A DNA stretch of 64,000 nucleotides from Bacillus sp. BP-3 (lineage in GTDB: Bacteria; Bacillota; Bacilli; Bacillales; Bacillaceae_G). The notes beneath the pieces were generated by a model, which searched no databases, was not told the DNA's origin, and saw only the letters and a list, made by a program, of their open reading frames with translations. The position numbers and the translations under genes were made by a program. The stretch lies in assembly GCF_028401955.1 (NCBI RefSeq), contig NZ_JAQOTJ010000003.1:62001-126000 (forward strand), in the 5' to 3' direction. Below are positions 25,860-34,989 of this stretch, in pieces; the stretch's first letter is position 1, and every line of letters starts with the position of its first letter.

Positions 25860-28142
25860 ATGATTACATCTGCGCAAACTCCTTCATTAACAGAAACGAT
25901 GAAAGAGTGGCATGAAGCGTTAATATATGAAATTAAACATTGGAAGACAGTTGGTGGAAACAAATTATCCATTATAAATGGACGGTTTTTGTATACAGAC
26001 TATGAAAGTAGTGTCTATGTATTTCAGCTTATTTCTGAAATAAGTTTACCAGACGGAACACCGATTCGAATTGAATTTGACGGTGAGGAAGCAACTGGAG
26101 AAGTATTATCTGTTCAAGGATTAGACATTGAAATCAAACTCAATTATTACATGCAGCAACATATACATGAAGCGGTGTTATATAGTGAGCCGTGGCAGCT
26201 GTTAGAACAGTTACAAGAACGTTTAAAAGAAGTAAGAAAAGATAAACAAAGACGTCAGCGCGTGAAACGGTTACTACAAGGAACGAGTGAACCAAAACAT
26301 ATTGCGAAAATGAAAAAAGAGAAAAATGAACTTGCATACCGCGCTTTTTATAATGCAACAACGTACGTCTGGGGACCGCCAGGAACCGGGAAATCATACA
26401 ATTTATCACGTATTATTGCAGCTCATTATCAAAGTGGAAAATCTGTTCTTGTATTAGCTCATAGTAATGCAGCAGTTGATGTATTAATGAGTGAAGTAAC
26501 AAAACAAATTGAGAAAAAAGAAAAGTGGATACCGGGAGATGTGATTCGGTATGGTTTTAGTCAAAATGAACAAATTCGTAATCATGAAACGTTATTAACT
26601 ACGCGATTAGTTGAATCAACAAATGAAGAATGGGAAGAAGAAAGGCTCTATTTAGAAGAATTAAGGCAAGAATTAAGACGAAAAATTCTTTCTTTTAAAG
26701 CGACTTCTGCTGAAAAGAGAAAAATGCAGGAAATAGAAGGAGACCTTCGCAAGCAAAAAGCAAAAGTGAAAGAAGTTGAAAAAGAGTATATTGAAAATGC
26801 AAAAGTTATTGGGGCAACATTATCGAAATGTGCAATCGATTCACTTGTGTATGAAAGAGCGTTTGATCTTGTGGTCGTCGATGAAGTAAGTATGGCATAT
26901 GTTCCGCAAATTGCATTAGCAGCTTCTTTAGGAAAGCGTATTGTTGTGTGCGGGGACTTTCTACAATTACCGCCAATTGCTTTATCAAATCATGAGCTTG
27001 TGAATAAGTGGTTAAAAGAAGATGTGTTTTATCATGCGGGAATAGTAGAAGTGGTAAATGAACGTAAAAAGCATCCGAATTTATACATGCTGCAAGAACA
27101 GCGGCGTATGCATCCACATATTTCAAGCTTTACGAACGAATTTATTTATAAAAACGAAGTGTTCGATCATCCTTCTGTTATAGAGCGAGATAAAATAGCG
27201 ACTTTACAGCCCTTCATGAAAGAAGCAGCGGTTTTACTAGATACAAGTAATATGGGCGCTTATTCATTAAAAGACGTAGCATCAAGCTCACGTTATAATA
27301 TTTTTTCTGGATTAATAGCGATGCAGCTTACGCTAATTGGCTTAATGGATGGAATACCGTCAATTGGTATTGTAACACCATACCGTGCTCAGTCGCGCTT
27401 TTTATCAACGTGCATAAGGGAATTTCTTCAAAAAACAAAGTTCAAAAATGCACCGGTACTAGCGGCAACTGTTCATAAATTTCAAGGATCTGAGCGTGAT
27501 ATGATTTTGTTCGATACAGTTGATAGCTATCCGCGAGAACGACCGGGTGTGCTCTTCTTTGATCAAAAAAACCACCGTCTCGTTAACGTTGCAGTTACGA
27601 GGGCGAGAGGGAAATTTATTCAACTATCAGATTGTCAATATATGAGGAAAAATCTTTCGCGAAAACAAGCTTTATCTCATTTAACGTCTCATATACAAAG
27701 GCAAGGAGATGTGTATGATCGTACAACATTGAGGGCGATTTTAGAGCGGAAGATTACGAAAAGGTTACGGTGGTTTGTACAAACAAGCAAAGAAGAGACG
27801 AAAGTATTATTAAAAGATATGATCTCAGCGAAAAAGAAAATCATTGTATCTATTCCTAATTCAAGTCGTATAGATAAAAGAGTATGGCAAGCATTAGCAC
27901 ATGCAGAAGCGTCGGTAATGATCTATACAGAAGGTCAAGTTCCGATAAAAAACGTACAAGTGCATCGCCAAAATAAAGTGATGCCATTTGTTATTATCGA
28001 TGACGATATCATGTGGGTAGGTGCCCCATTAACATCTCAGATGATCTTTGATGGTAGTCCAGAATTTCCGTATATAACAGCAAGACTACAGGCTCCGCAA
28101 ACAATTGGAGTACTAAAAGGGTTTTTAGATATAAAAATATAG
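25860..28142 (+). CDS. Superfamily 1 (UPF1/DNA2-like) helicase
   Basis: 760 residues. Helicase motifs in order: I 'VWGPPGTGKSYN' (near 173), Ia 'VLVLAHSNAAVDVL', II 'VVVDEVSMAY' (near 340), III 'VCGDFLQLPP', IV 'GIVTPYRAQ', V 'ATVHKFQGSERD' and VI 'VNVAVTRARGK'. A coiled, charged insertion lies between Ia and II. The C-terminal 130 residues may form a PLD-like fold ('VSIPNSSRIDKRVW', 'FVIIDDDIMWVG') but lack a complete HKD motif. Cytoplasmic nucleic-acid helicase of unknown target. AGGAAGGAGA seven bases before the ATG supports the start. Own terminator. Confidence 0.9.
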   Translation: MITSAQTPSLTETMKEWHEALIYEIKHWKTVGGNKLSIINGRFLYTDYESSVYVFQLISEISLPDGTPIRIEFDGEEATGEVLSVQGLDIEIKLNYYMQQHIHEAVLYSEPWQLLEQLQERLKEVRKDKQRRQRVKRLLQGTSEPKHIAKMKKEKNELAYRAFYNATTYVWGPPGTGKSYNLSRIIAAHYQSGKSVLVLAHSNAAVDVLMSEVTKQIEKKEKWIPGDVIRYGFSQNEQIRNHETLLTTRLVESTNEEWEEERLYLEELRQELRRKILSFKATSAEKRKMQEIEGDLRKQKAKVKEVEKEYIENAKVIGATLSKCAIDSLVYERAFDLVVVDEVSMAYVPQIALAASLGKRIVVCGDFLQLPPIALSNHELVNKWLKEDVFYHAGIVEVVNERKKHPNLYMLQEQRRMHPHISSFTNEFIYKNEVFDHPSVIERDKIATLQPFMKEAAVLLDTSNMGAYSLKDVASSSRYNIFSGLIAMQLTLIGLMDGIPSIGIVTPYRAQSRFLSTCIREFLQKTKFKNAPVLAATVHKFQGSERDMILFDTVDSYPRERPGVLFFDQKNHRLVNVAVTRARGKFIQLSDCQYMRKNLSRKQALSHLTSHIQRQGDVYDRTTLRAILERKITKRLRWFVQTSKEETKVLLKDMISAKKKIIVSIPNSSRIDKRVWQALAHAEASVMIYTEGQVPIKNVQVHRQNKVMPFVIIDDDIMWVGAPLTSQMIFDGSPEFPYITARLQAPQTIGVLKGFLDIKI

Positions 28143-28185
28143 AGTTTTTTTCAAAATGGATTTATATGGTATGGGAAATAAATCA

Positions 28186-28223
28186 AAAATAACCTCAGAC
28201 AAAAGTGTCTGAGGTTATTTTGA
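28186..28223 (+). terminator. Terminator after the helicase gene
   Basis: AAAATAACCTCAGAC / GTCTGAGGTTATTTT, a 15-bp perfect stem with a 6-nt loop. Confidence 0.92.
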
Positions 28224-28286
28224 TTAAACATAGGTTGTAAAGGAATGATTTCGAATTTGTCGAATAAATGTTATGAGGTGAAAGAA

Positions 28287-29099
28287 ATGGAATTGTTAAC
28301 AGAAATAGATGAAAGTTGTAAAGAAGAAATGCGATGTTGTTTATATAGGGAAGAGATGTTTCAAACATTAGCAATTCAAGGTTTGGAAAATGAACAACTT
28401 GGAGAATGTTATGTGGAGAAGGATGACAATGAAATAACTAGCATTTTGTATATAAAAGATGAAGGTAATACATATTTTACTACGTTTTGGATAAAAGACA
28501 AAACCAAACTTTTAGTTATCGCAAAACAGATCGAGTGTTTGAAAAGAAATTCTATACTTCTTGCTGGGAAGAGTGAATATGTAGAAAGTATTTTTAAGTA
28601 TTTAGGGATAAAGGAGGAGATTAGTAGGGATACTCATTATGTATATGGTCAGAAATGTACGAAAGATAAAGATGTTCCAATAGTTAGAAAAGCTATTCAT
28701 AATGAATATGATATATCGTTCATTCATAAATTTTTCATTCACTTTTTTCAGCCGAGTAATGAAGAACAGTTGCAGCGTTTGATCAATAAAGAAAAAATAA
28801 GCAATGATATTGAGAAAGGGATTTTTTTTGTTATGCATGACAATGTGCCAATCGGAATGGGGAGATATGGAAGTTATACAAAGAATTACATTGAATTCAC
28901 AACATTTTATGTTGAAGAAAAATTTCGTGGGCAAAAATATGGAAAAATATTATTGTCTCATATGATTTTAGATTGCTTGAATTGTGGTAAAATCCCTATT
29001 TTACAAACATCTTCTAATAATATATCAGCTAGAAGTTTATACGAAAAACTCGGGTTTACAGCAGTAACAGACTATAGTTTCACATTTATCCCATATTAA
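28287..29099 (+). CDS. GNAT-family N-acetyltransferase
   Basis: 270 residues. The C-terminal half is a GNAT domain with the acetyl-CoA loop 'EEKFRGQKYGKILL' and 'NNISARSLYEKLGFTAV'. The N-terminal half may be a degenerate GNAT-like domain, as in paired GNAT proteins. Substrate unknown. ATG 28287 has GAGGTGA five bases upstream. A hairpin repeat begins right at its stop codon. Confidence 0.8.
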   Translation: MELLTEIDESCKEEMRCCLYREEMFQTLAIQGLENEQLGECYVEKDDNEITSILYIKDEGNTYFTTFWIKDKTKLLVIAKQIECLKRNSILLAGKSEYVESIFKYLGIKEEISRDTHYVYGQKCTKDKDVPIVRKAIHNEYDISFIHKFFIHFFQPSNEEQLQRLINKEKISNDIEKGIFFVMHDNVPIGMGRYGSYTKNYIEFTTFYVEEKFRGQKYGKILLSHMILDCLNCGKIPILQTSSNNISARSLYEKLGFTAVTDYSFTFIPY

Positions 29100-29156
29100 C
29101 GGGCAGTAAGATCCCCCACCTCAAAAATGAGAGAATCAAAGAAGAGAGGTGGGAAT
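29100..29156 (+). repeat. Hairpin repeat 'GGGCAGTAAGA', copy 2
   Basis: GGGCAGTAAGATCCCCCACC..., then GAGAGAATCAAAGAAGAGAGGTGGG. CCCACC and GGTGGG can pair. It is related to the copy at 3676. It lies directly between a stop codon and the end of a convergent pseudogene and may serve as terminator. Confidence 0.5.
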
Positions 29157-29162
29157 TGTGAA

Positions 29163-30000
29163 TTAAGAACGAGACCAATTCTTCCTTATTTCCTCTACTA
29201 CAGCCTCTGGATTATCACAATGTAGCATGTGAGTTGTATTAGGAATGCATTTTACTGTTCCTCTTGTTTTCTGCTCAAAAATATTTGCTGTCTTATCCCG
29301 GTATTCGTTCCAGCTGCTCGGTAATGTAGCTCTTAGTAATATGATATTGGATGGCAAGTTTTCATAAATATCTGCTGTTTCGTGTTTATGCATAGCTTTA
29401 ATAATATTTCCAGCTGTTATGCCTCTTGCGTGCCAATATATTTTATTGTTCTGTTCTAATCCAAGATCTTTTACTGACATTTCTATGAGCGGAGACCACC
29501 TTGTATATACTTTTTTTTCACTATTGAAGAAATCTTTCCAATTATCAAACACATATTCTTCAAAATCTTTTTCATAGTACGCTACTTCTTCTTCCATAGT
29601 TTGGTTCTTAAGTCTTTTCGTTTGATAGCCACCATCAATGAGAATGGAACCTTTTACTCTTTCTGGATATTCCGCTAAATAAAATAATGATGCAAAACTT
29701 CCCCAAGAATGTGATAAAAAATAAAATTGACCAATCTCAAGATGATCCAATAAGTCGTTTAGCCAGGTTGCCAAACGAGGCATTTCGTATTCTTCAGCTT
29801 GTTCAAATGGAGAAGTTTTACCGTGTCCAGGCGCATCAATTGCAATCAACCTATACTCCTCTAAGCTCTTCAGCAACTTCGATAAAGCTAAGACTCGTGC
29901 TGCCTAATCCGTGTAAACAAAAGATTACAGGGTTATTTTCATTGCCCCATTCTGTAATATGTACATCTGTTTTCCCGTTGTTGATAAAATAGCGTTTCAA
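29163..30000 (-). pseudogene. Frameshifted alpha/beta hydrolase
   Basis: The intact protein would be about 278 residues. Part 1, from a TTG at 30000 preceded by AGGGGGA, encodes 'KRYFINNGKTDVHITEWGN' and 'VIFCLHGLGSTSLSFIEVAEEL', the N-terminal strand and oxyanion HG motif. A single-base shift near 29866-29873 then leads to a stop, and the rest of the fold continues in another frame ('IAIDAPGHGKTSP', nucleophile 'SHSWGS', 'NTTHMLH'). All catalytic elements remain, so inactivation is recent or the shift is a sequencing error. Confidence 0.8.
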
Positions 30001-30097
30001 AATATATTCCCCCTAAGTATTTTTAGTCTGATATTTTGAAGATTTATACAATTGATATTATTATATAATAGAGATGGAAAGAAAAGGGGACTGTTTT

Positions 30098-30676
30098 ATG
30101 GAATTTATATATAATCGAGCAAAATTGCAGTTATTATCTATAAATGATGTTAGGCCATTGTATGCTATTATTGAAAAGCACCCCGACATTTGGGCATATT
30201 TAATAGCGAAAATGGATTGCATGGAAGATATGGAAAGATTAGTTGAAGAATCATTAGAAAAGTATAAAAGGGGAGTTGACCTTCCGTTTACTGTAATTGA
30301 TCAAACAAAAAATGAAATTGTGGGAACGACGCGGCTATACAACATGTCAATGGATTGCAAAACAGCAGAGCTTGGACATACTTGGTACAGTCCAAGCGTT
30401 CAACGTACAAGTGTAAATACAGAGTGCAAATATATGATGCTTCGCTACGCATTTGAGGAGCTAGGAATGTTGCGTGTACAAATTAAAACAGATGCTCGCA
30501 ATGAAAAGTCACAGCGGGCAATTGAAAGGCTAGGAGCAGTTAAAGAAGGTGTAATGCGAAATGAACGTAAACTTCCAAATGGATATGTGAGGGATGCGGT
30601 TGTTTATAGTATTATTTCGGAAGATTGGCCAAGTGTAAAAGAGCAATTAGAAAATAAATTAATGTGTTATAAGTAG
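30098..30676 (+). CDS. GNAT acetyltransferase, RimJ/RimL type
   Basis: 192 residues. 'NEIVGTTRLYNM' and 'AELGHTWYSPSVQRTSVNTECKYMML' followed by 'RVQIKTDARNEKSQRAIERLGAVKEG' and a final 'GYVRDAVVYSIISEDW' fit the RimJ/RimL branch of GNAT enzymes acting on protein N termini or small molecules. ATG 30098 follows AAAAGGGG by eight bases. It may be co-transcribed with the next acetyltransferase gene, 12 bases away. Confidence 0.87.
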   Translation: MEFIYNRAKLQLLSINDVRPLYAIIEKHPDIWAYLIAKMDCMEDMERLVEESLEKYKRGVDLPFTVIDQTKNEIVGTTRLYNMSMDCKTAELGHTWYSPSVQRTSVNTECKYMMLRYAFEELGMLRVQIKTDARNEKSQRAIERLGAVKEGVMRNERKLPNGYVRDAVVYSIISEDWPSVKEQLENKLMCYK

Positions 30677-30688
30677 AGGGGGATTAAG

Positions 30689-31186
30689 TTGCCGTATATA
30701 GAAACAGAACATTTAAAAATGATTTCTTTCACTTTAGAGTTAGTAGAGGCTACAATAAAAGGAAATGAGGAACTTTCGAAAGTAATTCCTTATAAAATTT
30801 CGGATCAGTGGCCAATGCCTGATTATGCGGAAATTTTACCGTGGAAAGCAGAGCGACTACAGGAAAATCCGGAAAGTAGTAGGTGGAGTGGTCTTATTAT
30901 TCATAAAAAAGATAATACAATTATTGGCGACATGGGCTGTAAAGGTGGTCCAGATGTGAATGGGATTGTGGAAATTGGATATAGTATTGTCCCAGATTAC
31001 CAAGGAAATGGATATGCTACAGAAATGGTAAAAGGTCTTGTGGAGTGGTTATTAGATCAGCAAAATGTAACGACGATTAAAGCGGAATGTTTAACAAATA
31101 ATACTGCTTCTGCGAGGGTATTGGAAAAATCTGGTTTTTGTTGTGTGTTACAGGAAGAACATATGAAATATTGGATTTTGAAATAA
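30689..31186 (+). CDS. GNAT acetyltransferase, RimJ/RimL type
   Basis: 165 residues from a TTG start with GAGGGGG upstream. 'NTIIGDMGCKGGPD', 'VEIGYSIVPDYQGNGYATEMVKGLVEW' and 'NNTASARVLEKSGF' are the GNAT core and acetyl-CoA loop. Substrate unknown. Second of two adjacent acetyltransferase genes; terminator follows. Confidence 0.87.
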   Translation: MPYIETEHLKMISFTLELVEATIKGNEELSKVIPYKISDQWPMPDYAEILPWKAERLQENPESSRWSGLIIHKKDNTIIGDMGCKGGPDVNGIVEIGYSIVPDYQGNGYATEMVKGLVEWLLDQQNVTTIKAECLTNNTASARVLEKSGFCCVLQEEHMKYWILK

Positions 31187-31197
31187 CAGTTTAAGGG

Positions 31198-31232
31198 AAA
31201 TGTCTCCTAGCATGCTAGGGGGCATTTTTTTC
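31198..31232 (+). terminator. Terminator after the acetyltransferase pair
   Basis: AAATGTCTCCTAGC / GCTAGGGGGCATTTTTTT. The 290 bases from here to 31522 contain no other feature I can support. Confidence 0.75.
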
Positions 31233-31522
31233 TTACAAAATGATTACGTATTTTATATACTTTTGATTCATGATTCCATTCTGCAGAAAAATTCGCTACA
31301 ATATAGAAGTTAAGAGTTTGAGATAAATATAAGTTGTTATTGTAAATAGACCACTCATGTCAGTGTGAAATATAAAAGTTTCTTTTTATTGCAACCTCTT
31401 TTTTAGAACTGTTATATAAGAAAACTACCTTTTTTCAGATGAATGTAAATGATAAATTGACCGATTATTCGTTGAAACGAATTTTTTATAAAGTATGTAT
31501 GAGTTACGGGGGCTATAAGTTT

Positions 31523-32152
31523 ATGAAGAAAAAAAGAAGTATAAAAATAAGGGTGGTGCAGGCACTCTTATTCGTACTTGGTTCCATTATTGTATTTGTT
31601 AGTTATGCGGCGTATGATATTTGGAATTATTGTTCTAAGACAGATCGAGTTGATACAGATGTGGCAGTTGTGTTAGGTGCTGCTTCTTGGAATGGGAAAC
31701 CATCACCAGTACTTCGCGAGAGAATAAATCATGCTATTTCTCTCTATCAAAATGGAAATGTTAAAAAAATTATTTTTACAGGTGGTACGAAATTTGAAGC
31801 GGAATTAGAAGAAGCGCGTACATCAAAAATATATGCACTAAAGCATGGTGTAAGAGATGAGGATATTTTAATTGAAACAGAGTCGCGTTTTACAGAAGAG
31901 AATTTAAAAAATGCTCTGCAGATTGGAAAAGAAAATGGCATACAAACGTATACAGTTGTAAGCGATCCACTTCACATGAAACGAGCAATGCAAATTGCTA
32001 AGCATCTCGGTATGGATGCCTATTCTTCACCAACACCAACGTCTGCGTACCGCAGTCTAGATACAGAGTTACCGTTCTTTTTTAAAGAGTTATGCTCTTA
32101 TATTGGTTATGTTGCATCCTTACCTGTTCGGTTTATAAAGGGTGATGAATAA
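31523..32152 (+). CDS. YdcF/SanA-like DUF218 membrane protein
   Basis: 209 residues: one N-terminal membrane helix (about 12-34), then a DUF218 domain with 'DVAVVLGAASWNGKPSPVLRERINHAISLYQ', 'KIIFTGGTK' and 'YTVVSDPLHMKRAMQIA'. This family (ElyC, SanA, YdcF) affects envelope biogenesis in other bacteria; its biochemistry is unclear. ATG 31523 has GGGGGC nine bases upstream; an in-frame ATG at 31439 has none. Confidence 0.82.
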   Translation: MKKKRSIKIRVVQALLFVLGSIIVFVSYAAYDIWNYCSKTDRVDTDVAVVLGAASWNGKPSPVLRERINHAISLYQNGNVKKIIFTGGTKFEAELEEARTSKIYALKHGVRDEDILIETESRFTEENLKNALQIGKENGIQTYTVVSDPLHMKRAMQIAKHLGMDAYSSPTPTSAYRSLDTELPFFFKELCSYIGYVASLPVRFIKGDE

Positions 32153-32155
32153 AGG

Positions 32156-32187
32156 AGATTTCCTAATGTTTTAGGAAATCTTTTTTT
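32156..32187 (+). terminator. Terminator after the DUF218 gene
   Basis: AGATTTCCTAA-TGTT-TTAGGAAATCT plus a T-run. Confidence 0.9.
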
Positions 32188-32359
32188 GTTCAAAACATTG
32201 TTTTTATATCGGAATAGTGTAACAATTGAGGTGTGGATTAATATGTTTAAGGAAAAGAATGTGTAAAGTGAAAGATCAATGAACGAAATATTTGGTGTGT
32301 TATAACGAAAGAGAACTGAATGCATATAATTTTAGGATGACGTGGAAAGGGTTGATGAA

Positions 32360-33514
32360 ATGGATTTTGTAAGAACGAAAGAGCAACAAGAGCGGCTTAG
32401 TAAATTACAACCATATATCACTCTATTTTCAAAGAGAGAACAGCAGTTAGATAAATTGTATTCATTTCCTTTTGAAAATGTAGTAGATTTAAAAGGAATT
32501 GGGTATACATCATGGACAGTTCCAAAGGACGAAGGTGGGATAGGCATATCTTTATATGATTTTTTACTATTTCAAGAATACATTGCACAGGGCGATGGTG
32601 CAACGGCACTATGTATGGGATGGCATCTTGGGATTATGCATGAACTATCAGAAAATCGTTCATGGGATAAAAAAATGTTTTCTTGGCTTTGTAAGGCGGT
32701 GAAGAACGGGGCACTTATAAACCGTGCTGCAACGGAAAGAAATACGGGAAGTCCGACAAGAGGAGGAAGGCTAGAGACAATTGCAGTACGAAAAGGAGAT
32801 AAGTGGATTATTTCAGGACAAAAAACATTTACAACAATGGCACCGGTATTAGATTATTTCCTTGTTTCCGCATCTATAGAAGGAACAGAAGAAGTAGGAG
32901 AATTTCTTGTTCCGTGTCGTACAGAGGGTGTTTCAATTGAGGAAACGTGGGATAGTGTAGCTATGCGCGGTACAGCAAGTCATGATTTAATTTTAGAACA
33001 AGTAGTAGTTCCGTATAAATATTTTGTTGAGAAAATCTCTCCGCGTAGTATAGAAAAGAGAAGAGGATGGCTTCTGCACATTCCGGCTTGTTATCTCGGA
33101 ATTGCCCAATCAGCGCGGCAGTATGCTTTGCAATTTGCTGTAACGTATCAACCAAATAGTTTGAAAGGGCCGATTGCGACGGTGCCAAATGTGCAAAGAT
33201 TAATAGGAGAAATAGAATTAGAGATGATGCAAGCTCGTTCTTTTTTATATAGTGTTGCAAAGCGCTATGAAGAAGAAAATAAACAGTGTATGCAAGCCGA
33301 GATGGCAGCGGTAAAATATACGGTGACAAATGCAGCGATTTCTATTGTAGATAAGGCGATGCGTATCGTCGGAGCAAGGAGTCTATCTGAAAAAAATCCA
33401 TTACACCGTTATTATTTACATGTACGCGCTGGCCTTCATAATCCTCCAATGGATGATATGACAATTTCGCTATTAGCTCAGCGCGCTTTGCAAGATTTTG
33501 GTGTTGAAAAATAG
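32360..33514 (+). CDS. Acyl-CoA dehydrogenase family protein
   Basis: 384 residues, flavoprotein fold. 'ATERNTGSPTRGG' (FAD/substrate loop), 'WIISGQKTFTTMAP', 'MRGTASHDLILEQVVVP' and C-terminal 'ALKYTVTNAA..DKAMRIVGARSL' with 'HPL-like HRYYLHVRAG' blocks. It should oxidise an acyl-CoA thioester or be a related flavin monooxygenase; I could not place the catalytic Glu with confidence. ATG 32360 follows GAAAGGG by eight bases. It stands alone between terminators, not in an obvious beta-oxidation operon. Confidence 0.82.
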   Translation: MDFVRTKEQQERLSKLQPYITLFSKREQQLDKLYSFPFENVVDLKGIGYTSWTVPKDEGGIGISLYDFLLFQEYIAQGDGATALCMGWHLGIMHELSENRSWDKKMFSWLCKAVKNGALINRAATERNTGSPTRGGRLETIAVRKGDKWIISGQKTFTTMAPVLDYFLVSASIEGTEEVGEFLVPCRTEGVSIEETWDSVAMRGTASHDLILEQVVVPYKYFVEKISPRSIEKRRGWLLHIPACYLGIAQSARQYALQFAVTYQPNSLKGPIATVPNVQRLIGEIELEMMQARSFLYSVAKRYEEENKQCMQAEMAAVKYTVTNAAISIVDKAMRIVGARSLSEKNPLHRYYLHVRAGLHNPPMDDMTISLLAQRALQDFGVEK

Positions 33515-33573
33515 GTACTACTTTCCTTTTTCGTATATAATAAAATGGACAATGTACAAAAAGGAGTTAACGA

Positions 33574-34254
33574 ATGCTAGAAGTCATCGCAACATGTTTA
33601 GAAGATGCCAAACGGATTGAGCGTGGCGGTGGGAAACGGCTAGAATTAATTACAGCTTTTACAGAAGGTGGTCTTACACCAAGCTACGCGTTAATAAAAA
33701 ACGTGATAGCTGCTGTTTCTATTCCGGTGCATGTAATGATTCGTCCGCATGCTAAGTCTTTTGTATATTCTAATGAAGAAATAGAATTATTGAAAGAAGA
33801 TATTCGAGTGGCAAAAGAGCTTGGTGCAGCTGGTGTTGTATTAGGTGTTTTAAATGAAAAGAATGAAATTGATGAAGAAAAGTTGGCAAAATTATTAGAA
33901 GTAGCTGAGGAAATGAATGTGACGTTTCACCGCGCAATTGATGAAATGGCGGATTTAATAGCGGCCGTCAAAATATTGCGGAGGTCGAAGAAAGTCACAC
34001 ATATTTTAACATCTGGCGGACAAGGGAAAATAGAAGATAACATTTCGGTCTTGCGTCAAATGCACGAAGCAAGTGAAGGGCAAATAGAAATGATTGTTGG
34101 TAGTGGTGTCACGAAAGAAAATGTACAACGATTACTGCATGAAACAGGGATTACACAAGCCCACGTAGGTACTGCGGTGAGAGAAGGGAAATCGTGCTTT
34201 GGTGAAGTTGTAGCTCAAAATGTACAAGAAATCGCAAAAATGACTAGTTGTTAA
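33574..34254 (+). CDS. cutC: CutC family protein
   Basis: 226 residues, TIM-barrel CutC family. 'RGGGKRLELITAFTEGGLTPSYALI', 'VMIRPHAKSFVYSNEE', 'VTFHRAIDEM' and 'THILTSGGQGK' are family-defining blocks. CutC was linked to copper homeostasis in E. coli, though its direct role is disputed. Cytoplasmic. AAAGGAGTT precedes the ATG. The signal peptidase gene follows 16 bases later. Confidence 0.92.
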   Translation: MLEVIATCLEDAKRIERGGGKRLELITAFTEGGLTPSYALIKNVIAAVSIPVHVMIRPHAKSFVYSNEEIELLKEDIRVAKELGAAGVVLGVLNEKNEIDEEKLAKLLEVAEEMNVTFHRAIDEMADLIAAVKILRRSKKVTHILTSGGQGKIEDNISVLRQMHEASEGQIEMIVGSGVTKENVQRLLHETGITQAHVGTAVREGKSCFGEVVAQNVQEIAKMTSC

Positions 34255-34270
34255 AGGAGATAGTGGATAG

Positions 34271-34813
34271 ATGAAAAAGAGTGAGATTATGTCATGGGTT
34301 AAAAGTATTGCTTTCGCTTTAATTATTGCATTTGTTTGTCGAGCATTTTTATTTACACCATCGCTTGTACAAGGGGAATCTATGATGCCAACGCTGGAAA
34401 ACAATGAGCGGATGGTTGTAAATAAAATTGGCTATAGCGTACAAGGGTTAGATCGTTTTGAAATTATCGTCTTCCATGGGAATGAAGGGCATGATTTAGT
34501 GAAACGAGTAATTGGGTTACCGGGGGACACAATCGAATATAAACATGATGTTTTATATGTAAATGGTAAAGCAGTAGCTGAACCGTATTTAGATGAATAT
34601 AAAAAGCAAATATCAGGTGAGGTGTTAACTCCTGATTTCACATTAGAAGGAATAACTGGACAAAAAACTGTTCCAAAAGGTTCTGTATTTGTACTAGGAG
34701 ATAATCGTCAAGTATCTAAAGATAGCCGAGCATTTGGAGTTGTTTCTGAAAAACAAATTGTTGGGAAAGGTTCAGTAGTATTTTGGCCACTGCAGCATGC
34801 TAGATCGTTATAA
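34271..34813 (+). CDS. lepB: Signal peptidase I
   Basis: 180 residues with one N-terminal membrane helix (about 10-28) and an extracytoplasmic catalytic domain. The Ser-Lys dyad is Ser 37 in 'QGESMMPTL' and Lys 78 in 'HDLVKRVIGLPGD'; box E 'FVLGDNRQVSKDSRAFG' is present. This is the prokaryotic (SipS/SipT) type that removes signal peptides from exported proteins, presumably including those encoded in this window. It probably shares a transcript with cutC. Confidence 0.94.
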   Translation: MKKSEIMSWVKSIAFALIIAFVCRAFLFTPSLVQGESMMPTLENNERMVVNKIGYSVQGLDRFEIIVFHGNEGHDLVKRVIGLPGDTIEYKHDVLYVNGKAVAEPYLDEYKKQISGEVLTPDFTLEGITGQKTVPKGSVFVLGDNRQVSKDSRAFGVVSEKQIVGKGSVVFWPLQHARSL

Positions 34814-34821
34814 TCGTGTTT

Positions 34822-34866
34822 GGAAGGAATCAAAACTCATCTGGAGTTTTGATTCCTTCTTTTATT
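34822..34866 (+). terminator. Terminator after signal peptidase I
   Basis: GGAATCAAAACTC-5-nt loop-GAGTTTTGATTCC, then TTCTTTTATTTTTT. Confidence 0.9.
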
Positions 34867-34989
34867 TTTTTAGGAAAATGTGCAATCAATATTTATGGAG
34901 TAGACGGGATACCTTATTAAGGAAATATTTCCAAGTTGTTGCGAATGCCTGTTATAATGAAAAAAGAATGATACATAGAGGTGAATGTT

